Positions 1-12,300 of a DNA stretch of 64,000 nucleotides are shown one piece after another (the first letter of the stretch is position 1; each line of letters begins with the position of its first letter). The position numbers and the translations under genes are program-made. Location: positions 1,349,001 to 1,413,000 of the forward strand of contig BRXU01000027.1 of the NCBI GenBank assembly GCA_030267565.1, in the 5' to 3' direction. Below the pieces are notes generated by a model. That model had not been told where the DNA came from and ran no database searches. It saw nothing but the letters and a program-made list of their open reading frames with translations. The stretch comes from Pleodorina starrii (Eukaryota > Chlorophyta > Chlorophyceae > Chlamydomonadales > Volvocaceae).

Positions 1-121
1 TCCGGACAGGGCGGGCTCTCTTGCCCGCATACTGTGACGTGTGACCCATCCATGCGTTGTGACTCCCACGTTGCTGTAACCCGCTGCGGTGATTGCCACT
101 GTAACCGTGCGCGCGCCGCAG

Positions 122-251
122 ACGGGCAGGAGCCCCCGACCAAGAAGGCTAAGAAGGCGGCGGAGAAGGCGGCGGCGGCGGCAGCAGCGGCGGCGGCGGC
201 GGCCACTCGACCCGGCGCCGTGCGGGGGGAGCGGATCGAGCACCCGGTGGG

Positions 252-286
<35 letters not shown>

Positions 287-2568
287 TTGGCTGGGTGGGT
301 GGCCGGGTGTGTGGTGTCAGGCGGGCGTTCCGCATGCTGTCCAGGCAACGCCTGCCGCACCGCACCTCCCCCGCTGCCGCGTCCCCGCTTTGCGCTCGCC
401 GCGCTGACACCCTCCCTCCCACGTCGCCTCCTTTCCCCTTCCTCTCATCCTCCTGTCCCGTGCCCCTGTCCCCTGTCCCGTGTCCGTTGTGTCGCCCCCC
501 TGGTGCCCGGTCAGCCGTTCCTTCCCCGCCTGCCGGATGAGTTGGTGGCCGCTGGCCTGCGGGACATCGCCGCCCGCGCCGCCGTCAGCGCCGCCTGCCC
601 GCCCTCGTGTGCCTTCTTCACCTTTGTCAACGCCAAGCAGACGCTCACCTGCTGCGCATTCAATCGCGACGGATCCAGGATCGTGGGTGCGTGCGGGTGT
701 GTGCTGGGCGGGGCGGGGTGTCGGGGGGCCGGGGGAGGGGGGGGGCGGGCCAGGTTGGCAGTGCCGGAAGGACTGGAGATGGGCCGGGTTGTCGCTGGGC
801 TCGGTCATGCCTGTGTGTCACACTGTGATTGCTTGATTGCTTGGCGGTGTTGCGTGGCGGTTCCTGCTGTGGCACGATGGGAGGGGGAGCACACTCGGGA
901 AAGGGTCGCCGCGCCCCGGTGGATGACGTCGGACGATGCACCACCCATCCAAGCCCCCGACTAATCCGGCCTCTCTCCACCTCCCTCCCTCCACCGCGCC
1001 CCCTCCCCTCCTTGCAGCCGGCTTCACGGACTCGTCCGTACGGCTGTACGACATGCCAACCATCTCGGCGCACCACGCGCAGCTGCGCCGCTTCCGACCC
1101 CGATCCGGCGTCGCCGCCGCCAACGGCGGCGCCGCGACGCAAGATGGCGGCGGCGGCGGCGACGACGACGACGAGACCGAGCCGCCGGGCACCTCGCACC
1201 TGTGCGGCCACACGGCTGCCGTACATGCCGTAGACATGAGCGTTGACCAGCGCCTGGTGCTCAGCGGCTCCTCCGACGGCACGGTGCGGCTGTGGGGCGC
1301 GGAGTTTGGGTCCTGTCTGGCGGTGTACCCCGGCCACATGTTCCCCGTGTGGGACGTGGCCTGCTGTCCCGTGGGTCACTGGTTCGCCAGCAGCGGCGCC
1401 GACCGCGTGGCGCGGCTGTGGGTTTCGGAGCGCACGGCCCCGCTGCGGCTGCTGGTGGGTCACGGCGCGGATGTGGACCTGGTGCGGTGGCACCCCAACT
1501 GCAGCCTGCTGGCGACCGGCTCGGCGGACCGCACCGTGCGGCTGTGGGACGTGCGGGAGGGCAAGTGTGTCAGGTGCGGGAGGGAGGGAGGGAGGGACTG
1601 GGGGAGCGGGAGAGAGGGAGGAAATGCTGGTCTCCTCTCGCCGGTCACCTTTTTCCCGGTTGTTGGTTCCTTTGTCAGTTCGGTTTCGGAGCTATCTTGA
1701 GCATGACTAAGGGCGCAAGGAGAGGCCTTGACTGGGTTAGTGGGCTTGCGGGGCGGGGGTGCCGTGCGGCGCACGCAAGGACAGCTGGGGGGCCCAGGGG
1801 CGGCCCGGAAGGATGGATGCGAAAGCACGAATGCAGCAACAGCGATGCGTCGCCGTTGTTCGGCTCGCTGATTCGGATGCCAACCCACCCAGCAGCAGAG
1901 GGATACGGACCCGACCACCCCTTCACCTCCCCCCTCCCACCTCATGATCTGGTCTCGGCCCCCCATCACCCCCGCACAGGTACTTGTCGGGTGGGCTGTA
2001 CGGCAGCCCCACCGCCATGGCCCTCTCCCCCGACGGCCTGCACCTGGCGGCCGGTACCGACGAGGGGCAGGTGGCGGTGTGGGACCTGGGGACCGCGCGC
2101 CGCCTCGCCGCCTCGCCGCCCGCCGCCTCCCACGCCGGCCCTGTCTGGTCGCTGTGCTACAGCCAGGGCGACGGCACGCTGCTGGCGTCTGGCGGTGCGG
2201 ATGAGACCGTACGGCTATGGCGCAACGACTTGGCGGAGGCGGCGGCGGGGCTGGGTGACGGCGGCGCCGGCGGTGGCGGGCCGTCGTCGCCGGCGGCGGC
2301 GGCGGCGAGCAAGCCGGGGTCCGGAGCGGCGACGGGGGAAGGCGCGGCGGGAGGGAAGGGTCAAGGGGAGGCGCAAGGGCAGGGGCAGGGCGGGGAGGGA
2401 GCGGGGAAGGGGCCGGGCGGGCGGGGAGGGAGCGGGGGGCCTTACGGTGTGGTGGGGCGTTACCGGACAAAATCCTCCCCGGTGGTTGCGCTGCAGTTCA
2501 GCGCCCGAAATCTGTTGCTGGCGGCGGGGCCGTTCCACAGGCGCGGGCCGATCACCACGGCCGGGTGA
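122..2568 (+). CDS. TAF5: TAF5, WD40 subunit of TFIID (5' end outside window)
   Basis: This is the C-terminal part of a TFIID subunit (also in SAGA in some lineages), acting in nuclear pre-initiation complex assembly. Visible exons are about 122-246, 515-686, 1018-1573 and 1980-2568, and all joins keep phase. The first carries a Lys-rich then poly-Ala linker (PPTKKAKKAAEK). The others give WD40 blades ending in VRLW, ARLW, VRLWD, VAVWD and VRLW, with the TAF5-like insert before the blade that starts SHLCGHTAAVHAVDMS. The last exon has the family's C-terminal signature, YRTKSSPVVALQFSARNL then LLAAGP, matching the remembered end of animal TAF5. The TGA stop at 2566-2568 overlaps a possible GTGAGT donor, so a short extra 3' exon cannot be excluded. 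The LisH/NTD2 half lies left of the window. Confidence 0.9.
247..310 (+). repeat. GGCTGGCT-type repeat beginning at a 5' splice site (TAF5 intron)
   Basis: The TAF5 intron starts GTGGGTGGCTGGCTGG and continues as about 12 tetranucleotide units of GGCT. The splice donor is part of the repeat. Two other introns in the window start the same way (SMC6 A at 11245, the LRR gene at 30443). Confidence 0.85.
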
Positions 2569-3364
2569 GTGGACGGGGGTGGGGGCGGCCGCGGAGGGAG
2601 AGGGCGACGACGCGACGGTGGGGCTGGAAGGAGTAGGGCGAGGGAGGGGGCCGAGGGGCTGGATCCGGCGGCAGGCTGTGAGCGCTTTTGCTGGGTACGG
2701 AGAGCCTTGGGAGGGGAGTGGAGTGGTGTGTAGCGGGCTGGGAGCACGGCGGTGCGCGGCGCAGTTGTGCGCGAGGGGTCCTTTCCGCTCTCGTGTGTTG
2801 GGTTTGACTGACTGACGGACCCGAGGTAGGGACTGGGGAGAAAGAGGGACAGCGGTTGGGGAGCAGCAGGTTTGGGGAGCAGCAGGGTGCGGGGCGGGGC
2901 GGTGTTTACTGCGAGGGATCGCTTCTTTCCTCGACAGACCAGCCTCCCGGAGCTCGTACCCGCGCCACGGCCGATGGCTCCGATTTCCAGCACACATCGT
3001 CCAACAGAAAGAAACTGCTGCCGCTTCTTGTCCTTGATTCCGCGCCTTACCAACCATCTCGGCAGTGGGCATATAACGTCCTACGTCAGCAAATACGGCA
3101 TGTCGCAGGCTCTGAAACCACAAAGCACCTTCGAATCAACCCAACGAAATCAAACGTGCGGCAGCAGGCTACGACCGCACACGCAATCAACGCGTACGTG
3201 CCTTCTCGGCAGTGCCGCACACGTACCACCACAACAAGATCAACAGCAACAACAAACACACAAGTCCCCAGAAGGCAGCTATCATACAACATTTATGGTA
3301 CAGCCGGCACTGAAGCCGGGCCCCGCAACTCGGGCCCGCTACCTCGCACTCGCATGTCACATCC
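2569..3364. other. Convergent intergenic space between TAF5 and SMC6 A
   Basis: About 0.8 kb without a convincing exon. It should hold the 3' UTRs of the two converging genes. Open frames here have no family motif, and I see no repeat or RNA gene. Confidence 0.6.
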
Positions 3365-6300
3365 CTAGCGCGGGTCCGGCAGCCGCACGATCTTCACATA
3401 GTCCTTGGGCGGGACCGGCAGCCGCTCCTTCTCGCAAGTCCGCACAAGCGACTCGAACGCCTCCGTCAGCGTGGCCGTGTCCTGCGTCAAGATGAAGACG
3501 GGCGAAGCGGGGGGACGGGCAGGGCGGTGATGTGGAAGGCACGTGCCCCCATGGCGCGAACCGGCAAGCTGGACATCTGACAGAATTGACACACGCTAGG
3601 CTGAAACCGCTTGCCAGACCCGCCCTACCTGCCACATGCCACATTCCCACCCTATTCGATCGCTTCGCTTCATGACCTCCTCACACCTGCCCCGCTGCAG
3701 AAGTCGGGACCTGCCCCACCCCAGCCTTGCTCCCCTCACTCACTCGCTACACCTGCCCCCCCCGGCCGTCCTTACCTCTCCCCCCCCACCCCCCATCCCC
3801 TCTCCTCCTCCTCCCCCTCCTCCTCCTCCCGCGCTCGCCTCGCCCTCACCCATCCCGGGCCACACACCCCCCCATCCCCGCCACCCCTCCCCTCAGTGCC
3901 CCACCTGCGGGCTGAGCAGCACCAGCTGGCTGCCCGGGTTGCTCCTCCAGGCGAACTCCAGCAGCGCCATGGTGGCCAGCTTGCGCGCGCTGTTGTCCAT
4001 GTACACGTCGTACTCGTCCATGGCACGGAAGGGCGTATCCAGTACCTCGCCCATTGCCAGCAGGAAGGCGGAGGTGGTGAAGGAGCGCTCGCCGCCTGGA
4101 GGGCGTGGCGGCACGGGGTTGCGGGGTTGCGGTTACGAGTGGGCTTTTATATTACGAGAGGGCTTTTATCGTCCTAAGCGAAATACTGGGGGTTTAGTTA
4201 AGGTTGGTAGAAAAAATAACGGAACTGCAGCGGAATGAACGGTAAGGTGAATGGATGCAGATGAACCGGGCGAATGAATGGAGAAGGTGGGGGTGACCGG
4301 GATGTGGGGTGTGCCGGTTACCGGTACGGCATCGCACGACACCAGTTGCGTTTCCGCACGAGGCGAGTGGTGAGTGGTGACTGGTGACTGGTGCCCCGTC
4401 CGCTTAGCTCCTCACCGCTCAGCTGCATGAGGCTGGTGGCCTGCTCCTCCTCGTGGTTCTTCCGCACAGTCAGGTCCAGCCGCTCCTCCACGTGGTCCAG
4501 CTCCAGGCGGGCGGTGATGTTGCGGCGCTGCATGTAGCGACTGAACTTGGAGTTGGAGACGTGCTCGATCTATTGGAGAAACGCGACCCAAAAAGCGAGA
4601 GAGAGAGAGAGAGGGCAAGCAAGAGAAGATACCGTGTGTGTGGGGGTGGGGTGGGGTGGGAGAGGCGGACGAGGGGGGTTCGTTTCGGAGGGCGACGCAG
4701 GGGAGGATGGGGCAGAGGACATGGCAGGCGGGGCTGGAGCCAAGGGGCCCCAGGGGAGCGCAGCGCGCAGGTCCGAATCAGCAGCCAACCGAGCCCACCC
4801 GCCCACCCAGTCAGCAGCCCAGGAGCCATACACACACACACGCACACACGCACGCAGGGCCTCCCCGCACCTGCTGCCGCAGCCACTTGTACTTGGCCTT
4901 GCGCCGCGCGGCCGCCTCGTGCATGACGCTGGCCTGCTTGGCCACAGCGTCCTGCGCCACGCGGGCGCGCTCCAGGTCGGCCCGCGCCGCCGCCAGCTGC
5001 AGGCTGATCTCGTCCAGGTGGCCCTCCGCCTGCCTCTCCGCCTGCTGGATCCTCCGTTCCGCCTCGGCCGCCCATTGCTGCAGGCCCTGCGACACGGGCG
5101 TGTGGGCGGATGGAGCGGGGCGCGGGACAGGTAGCAGAGGCGCCCGGTGCCGTCCCTTCCAGTTTCTCTGGGGTGGTGCCCTGCCCTGCCCTGCCGTGCC
5201 CTGCCCTGCCCGGCCCGGCCCTGCCTGGCCCTGCCCTGCCCGTCAGGCGGTACAGCCCATGAGCCTCTCCCTCCGCGCGGATGCCCCTCCGGAGTGTCAG
5301 ACCAATTATTACCTACCGCATCCTACCCCCCCCCCGCTGCCCTTCCGCCGACTCGCCACGTGCGCCCTCTCACCCGCGGCGTCAGGGCCTGCGCCAGCAG
5401 CTCGTCTCGCTGCTGCTGGGTCTTGTTGGGGAAGCGCTCCTCTAGAGCCTGGCGCTTGGAATCGCGCAGCCGCTGCAGCGCCTTAACGCCCTCGTCGTAC
5501 GTCCAGTGCTGGGCCAGGGCAAAGGGGAGGGCATAGGGCGAGGGAGCAAACCGCAAGCAGGTCGCGGAGCAAAACCTCAGGGAGGGGAGGGGAGCGGAGG
5601 CGCGCGGATTGCGCTGTAAGGCAACCCCCTCCGGTCCACCAGTGCCTCCGCTGCTTATTTGACACGGGCTGCTTCACACCGCCCGCGCTGCAGTACCCCC
5701 CCTCCCTTCCCTTCCGTGCGCCGTCTGTCTTCCCCGCGTGTGACCCCTCGTCCCATGCCTACCCTGGCCGCCTGGTGGTATGCCTGGTCCGTCCTCCGCT
5801 CGAACTCATCGATCCGGTCCTGCACGCCCCGCCAGCCCTCTTGCTCCGCCTGCAACCGCGCCCGCCAGTCCGCCAGCGCCTCGGCCGCCTCCTGCTTGCG
5901 CTGCGCCAGCTGGCTCAGCTGCTGCATCAGCTCCTCCCGCCGGGCCTTGTACTCCTCCGTCTGCTTGTGCAACTCCTCCAGTCTGAGGGGGAGGAGGGGG
6001 CGGAGGAGGTAGTGAAGGGGGAGGGGGCGGAGGAGGCGGGGGTAGTGAGGCGGGGGTGAGGGCAGCGACGTACCGGGAACGGCTACAGCGGTCGCCCATT
6101 GCGTCCTGGCAAACCGCGGTGAAGGCAACCCAAAGTGACCCGACCCGGATGTTCCGGACGCGCCCCCTTCCCCACGCGGGGCCTCCACCCCACCTCGCAA
6201 CCTCCCTAGCAGCCCGCTACGAAGCACGAAGCGCCAACCATTGAAGCACAGACTACACCACAAACCACAAACCAAAAACAACAACGAAGCGAAATCAATT

Positions 6301-9300
6301 GAGGCGGTCGAACGCGGCGGACGCGGCGGACGGGCAAAGGGGGGTGGGGCCGCAGGGCCGCAGGGCCTCACCAGGCCTCTACCGCTACCGCTAATTCGCC
6401 ACTCAGTACTCACTCTGCCGTCAGCGCCTGCGCCTCCGCCGCCGCGTTGTTTCGCTCCGTCTCCAGTCGGGTCTGGCTGGCTACCGCCTGCGTCAGGTCG
6501 CGCTGCGTGGCTGCCAGCTGGTTGAGCAGGTCGGTGGAGTGCGCCTCGCTCACCGCCGCGGGGGCCGCCTCCAGCAGGCTCTCCAACTGAGACTGGGCCA
6601 GCCGCTGCGGGGCCGAAGGGCGGGAGGGAGGGATCGGAGTGCGTGTGCTTTGCGGGGGTCAGGGAGTGATATGCTCTTGATATAAGAATGAGACACTGCG
6701 GACGTTGTTGATCAAGCTGCTGCGGCCTGACGAAGCTGCTTTTGAGGGCGGGGGGGGAAGGATGAGCGAGAGCGGGGGCGGGGCCACCGTGCGAGCGAGA
6801 GCGCGAGACTGTGCCGGCAGGGAGGCCCGCACCGCAAGCAGCACAGCAGGGAGGAGGCACCCGCTCCCCCGCTCCCCGCTCCCCCGCTCCCCCAGCCAAC
6901 GTCGCCTCCTTTCAACGCTGCGGTTTGTCTTCCCTTCACCCCCCCACCCCTCCCTCCCTCCCTCCCCGAGCCCCACCTTCTGGCGGGCCAGTCCCTGCTG
7001 CCGCCGCTGCAGCTCCTGCAGCTCCCTGCGGGCAGCCGCCACCGCCGCCTGCGCATCCCGGGCCGCTGCCTCCGCCTGCTGCCGCTCCGCCTCCCGCGCC
7101 GCCACCTCCCGCTCGCTCTCCGCCAGCTGGGCCCGGTTGTTGGCAGCCAGGCGGCAGGTGCTGGAGGCGGAGGAGGGGGAGGAGGAGGAGGAGGAGGAGG
7201 GGGAGGAGGAGGAGGTTTGGCAGGAGGGAGGGGAGGCGGGCAAGTGGGAGGACGGAGGTGGCGGCGGTGGCAGCGGCGGAGCCGGGGGCGGAGGTATGGA
7301 AGCAGAGGGATGGGGCAGGGAAGGATGGGCACCTGAATCGCGACAGGAGCTCCCCACGCACACACGCACATCAACTCCTCCTCCTCCTCTTCCCTCTTCT
7401 GTGTCCTCTCGCCTCCCTTGTCCACCCGCCGGCAACCGCCGGAAAAGCCGCGGCCCAGGAGCAGCCCTTCCCAGCCGACCCCGAGGCACCCGCCCGCCTA
7501 CGTCCCTGCCGCACCACCCCACCGCGCTGCCCTCTTACGCACTTGGCTCCTTGCCCGATCCCACCGCTCCTCCCCGCTTCCCCCCTTCCCAGCGGTACCT
7601 TAAAAAGAACCTCCCCCTCCCCTCCTCCCCTTCCCCCCCCCTCCCCTCCCCCCCCTCCCCTCCCCCCCACCTGGGCAAGGTGAAGGTCTCGGTGACCATG
7701 GCCCGGCCCCCCAGGGACGAGTAGCAGGCGCCCTGCGGGTCGTAGGCCTTGCGAATGCGGCGATCGACCAGCCCCCGGTCCAGGCCTCGCCCCACCAGCT
7801 GCCCCTCCTCCTGGCTCCCCACCAACACCACATTGGCGGCGGAGGACTGGTCCAACAGCGCATTGTTGATCAGCGTGGCGCGAAGCTGGGGGGCGGGGAG
7901 GAGGAGGAGGGGGGAGGGGGGACAGGGAGTGATATGCTCCTTTATGTAGAAAATGAGTCACTGCGGACGTTGTTGAGCAAGCTAGGGGGGGAGGAGGGGG
8001 GTGCGGGGTGAGGGGGGTTTGAAGAGTGAATTTGCAGAAGAATGGAACAGGAAGAAGGTCTGAAGGTCTGAAGGGGGAGGGGGGAGGAATGCACTTGTGT
8101 GGGAATCCACATGTGCGGGGGCGGGCGGGAGGGTGCCCACGGCCACATGGGAGGCTGCCCCACCTGCAGCGCAGCTGTGACGGGCCCACACCACAGCCTC
8201 CCCTCCTCCCTCCCTCCCTCCCCTCCTCTCCCTCTCCCTCCCCTTCCCCTTTCCCTCCTCGCCCCCTCCTCCCCCTCACCAGCGGCTCCAGCTCCTCCCG
8301 CGGCTCCACCAGGTCAATCAACCGCCGCCACACCCGCCCGCGCCCGTCCACCACCGGCTGCCACCCGAAGTCGTGCACCCGCTCTCTGAACGGCGACACC
8401 ACCACCTGCGGCGCCGGCCGGCAGCCGACCCGCTCCGCCAGCCGCCGCAGCGCATCCCCGTCCTCGTGCCGGTCCACCAGCCACAGCCCCAGACAGCCTC
8501 GCAGCGCCAGCTCCAACACACGCCCCAGCGACGCGTCGCAGTCGGCGCGGCGGCGCAGGTACAGACCCACGGGTCCCAGCGGCGGCTGGCTGAAGGTGCC
8601 CCGCGGCGCGGCGCGCACCGCCGCCACGAGCGCCATGGGCCCATGGCCCCAGGCGCGCACGTTCACGAGGTGCATCTCCCGCTCGTTGCCGCCTGCGGCC
8701 GCCAGCAGCTCACCGTGCGCGTCGCTTGCTTCCTTGGCGGCGGCGCGCGCGGCCTCGGCCGCGGTGGCGGCCTCGCCGGCCGCCGCCTCCGCGTCCGTGA
8801 GGCGGGCGGAGCGGTCGTTGTGGTCGGCCTCCAGCGCCGAGATGGCGGCCTGCAGAGCCACCAGCTCCCCCTGCTTGGCATCCACCTGGGGGAAGTAAGG
8901 AAGGAAGGAAGGTGAGACCATAAGCCCATAATCCTATCAGAACTGCAACGCGGAATCGGGACTGGTTGCAGCAACCATGGATAGCACCATCCAGACAACC
9001 ATAGATACCGTAGCCGCGAAGTCTCTACGTGAAGTCAGTGAAGTCCCACCTGCTGTTGGTGCTCCCGCACCCGCTGCATCAGCCCCTCGCCCTGCCGCTC
9101 CGCCTCCAGCGCCTCCAGCTCCTCCTCCAGGGAGGTCCGCCGGTCGGTCAGGTCGCGTGCGGCGGCCGCCGCCTCATCCAGCTGCCGGACCAGCTCCTGG
9201 CGGCGGCGCTTGGCGGCCTGGCGGCGGGCGCCCAGCTCCCGCATGCGGGCGGGCAGCTGGTCGGAGCGGGTGTGCTCCATCTCGTCGCGCTGGGGGAGGA

Positions 9301-12300
9301 CGGGGAGGGAGGGCGGGAGGGAGGGAGGGAGAAGTATATGGGAGTCAGAAGAGGCAGGCAGTGGTGATGGTGGTGGTGATGGTGGTGGTAGTGGTGGGGT
9401 GGGAGGTTAAGTGTGAGATGCGTCATTGGACCTGGTCAGGGCGGAGGGGGGGAAAGAAGGAGTGGGCCGGGGATCGGGTGAGGAAGAGGGGGCGGGGGTA
9501 GAGGAGAACGGTATGGGAATCCGAAGAGGCAGGCGGTGGTGGTGGTGACGGTGGTGGGGGTGGTGTAGGAGGGGTTGAAGAGTAAATTTGCATGATGGTG
9601 AGGGGGAGCGGAGGTTAGGCGTGGGATGCATCATTGGACCTGGTCAGGGCTGGGGGGTGGGTGGGAGGAAGGAGTGGGCAGGGGACTCCTCACCGCAACC
9701 CCAACCGCAACCAGAACCCCTATCCCAACACCCGCAGCCCTCTCTCCACACACCCCATCAGACACCCCAAAACCCCAAAACCCAAGCCCTCCCACGCCCC
9801 GCAACCCACCAGCGCGGCCTCCCTGGACTGGAGCTCCTCCGCCGCCGTCTCCGCCGCCCTCACCGCCTCCTCCAGCTCCGCCACCCGCGCGGGGAAGGCG
9901 GCAGCCGCCGCCTTCTGCTCTCTGAGGCCCGCCCGCGCCTCCTCCACGATGGCCCACACCGTCGCCACTTCTAGATTGGCCAGATGCGACTTGAAGCTGC
10001 AGGCACGGGGGTGGGGGTGGGGGTGGGGGTGGGGAAAGGCAAGGTGGGAGGGGAGGGAGGCGGGTGGCGCGTGGGACGGCAATTTGGGAGGAGGTGGAGG
10101 AGGTTGCTGCAACAGTCATCCACGGACGCATTGCACTCTCGGGCCCTGGCCGGCTGGCCCTGCCCCGCAACCCCGCTCCTTTTCTTGTGTGTGAGGTTTT
10201 TAGCGTTTTTGGGGTTTTTAGGGTTTGATTTTAGAGGTTTTGCGATAAGTGAGGGCGAGGGCAGACCTTGAGAAAGCACCGACCCCATGGGCCCCCCGGC
10301 TCCCCGGCTCCCCGCCCCCGCCCCCCAGCTGAGACGCAGCAGCTGCCGCGGCGCTTCCGCGTTCCGCCCAACCCACATCTCCGCGTCCTGCAGCGTCTTG
10401 AGCCGCCTCTCCAGCTCCTTGACCTTGCTCTGCTTGGTCCGCAGCCGCTCGAGGTGCTCCAGCAGGTTCCGATGCGTCCGCGCCACATTGACGTGCGCCG
10501 CCGCCAGCGTGTCGCGAGTCTTGGCGAGGCAGGTGCCCGCCATGTACATCTCGTACTTCTTGCAGCGGGGGCCCTGGGTTGCTGCATTGGAAGGAGGGAC
10601 AGGGAGGGAGGGAGGGGTTATCCAAGTACAGGGGGGGAAGGCGAGGGCCGTAGGATAGGAGGGCGTGCGGGGACGGGGTGCATACGCCCAAGGCACGGGT
10701 CTTCTTTTCCCTTGCATACCTTGCATACAGCGCACTCGCCCCAGCCCGCCGCCCAGCCTTCATATGTCCTCTTCAGCCGGTGTAAACTTTCTGCACAGAC
10801 CCCAGTCTGCGCAAACCCAGCCCAAAAAGGCCCCCAGCAAACACATCCAGCCGGCCGCCCAGCCAGCCAATGTTTTAAGGGCTGACCTGAGCCCCAAACA
10901 CGCGCGCCAGGTTCTGTGTGGGTGGGTGTGTCTCAACCGTCTTTCTCCTGACTCCGCGGGGGGTACCACGTACCGGTACTCCTACGAAGCTCCCACTTCA
11001 CAGCCACACCGAGTCCCACGGCCACCCACCCACCCACCCACCCACCTACCCACCCAGCCACCCAGCCACCCAGCCACCCAGCCACCCAGCCACCCAGCCA
11101 CCCAGCCACCCAGCCACCCAGCCACCCAGCCACCCAGCCACCTACCCACCCAGCCACCTACCCACCCAGCCACCTACCCACCCACCCAGCCACCCAGCCA
11201 CCCAGCCACCCAGCCAGCCACCCACCCACCCAGCCACCCACCTACCCTGGTGGAACCTTGCGGCCATGTCCTGCGTAATCACTATCAACGGGTTGGACGC
11301 GTCGACGTTGAAGTGCTCCGCCAGCACCCCCACCTCCTTGGAGGCCGACTGGCGCATCACGGACGGCTTCACCTCGCTGCCATCCGCCGCAAAGAGCTGG
11401 TAGGAGGAGGCCGTGACGGTGCGGTTGCCGGCCGCGTCCGGCTCGCCGGCGGAGATCTTGCGCACGATGCGGATCATGGAGCCGTAGCTGCAGAGGCGGC
11501 GGAGACAGAGGCGGAGGCGGAGGCGGAGACGGAGGCGGAGAGGCGCATGTGGGCCGCAGTACTGGCATCCCGACAGGCCAACTGACATCACGGGTGGGGA
11601 ACCACCCCGCTCACGGCCCCCAAGAGACTCGCGGCGCGGCCCCGGCCCGGCCCAACAAGAACCCGGTTAACCCCTCACTGCCACAGCCCCCCCATTCGAA
11701 CACGTCCCTCCCCCCATCCGGCAGGCAGCAGCCACGCCGCCCAAACCCCGCCCCTCACGCCCTCCCCTCGCCTCCTCCCCCCTCCCCGCTCGCCGCTGCT
11801 TCCCGCCTCTCCGCCCCTCCGCTGCGCTTATCTTCTTTATCGCCGCCCGCGCCCCCCTCCCCCCTCCCCCCCCGCAATGACTCATTTTTTTGTATAAAGG
11901 AGCGTATCACTCCCTGTCCCCCCTCCCCTTTCCCCCTCCCCCGCCGCGCAGCTCAGCTCACAGCTCGTGCCGGAAGGGCGGCCACTTCTGCATCTCCACC
12001 TCCTCCTCCGTCGTGTTCCACATCTCCAGCGTCACAGTCGCGGTGCGGCGCTCCCTCCTGACCCAATTGCCCAGGCTGCTGCCGCGGCCCGTGTCGCGCG
12101 CGCTGGCGCCCAGACAGGCCTGCAGGCCCTGCAGCAGCGCCGACTTGCCGCTGCCGTTGAGACCCGCAACGAAGGTCACGTGCTTGCTGCGACGCGGGGG
12201 GTAAACAGAGAAAATCGCGGGGGGTAAAAAGGAGAACCCGCAGCGGAGACCGAGACGGCGACGTGGGGGGTGGGGGGTGGGGGCGGTGCGAGGATGGGGA

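Noticed and set aside
10850..10900. Extra SMC6 A exon reading NLARVFGAQ
   Set aside because: It resembles the post-Walker A region but breaks phase with the exon ending at 11246. The direct join to 10581 keeps phase and family length.
10933..11403. Gly/Trp-rich and Pro/Thr/Ser-rich repeat proteins
   Set aside because: They come from the 8-bp satellite in an SMC6 A intron.
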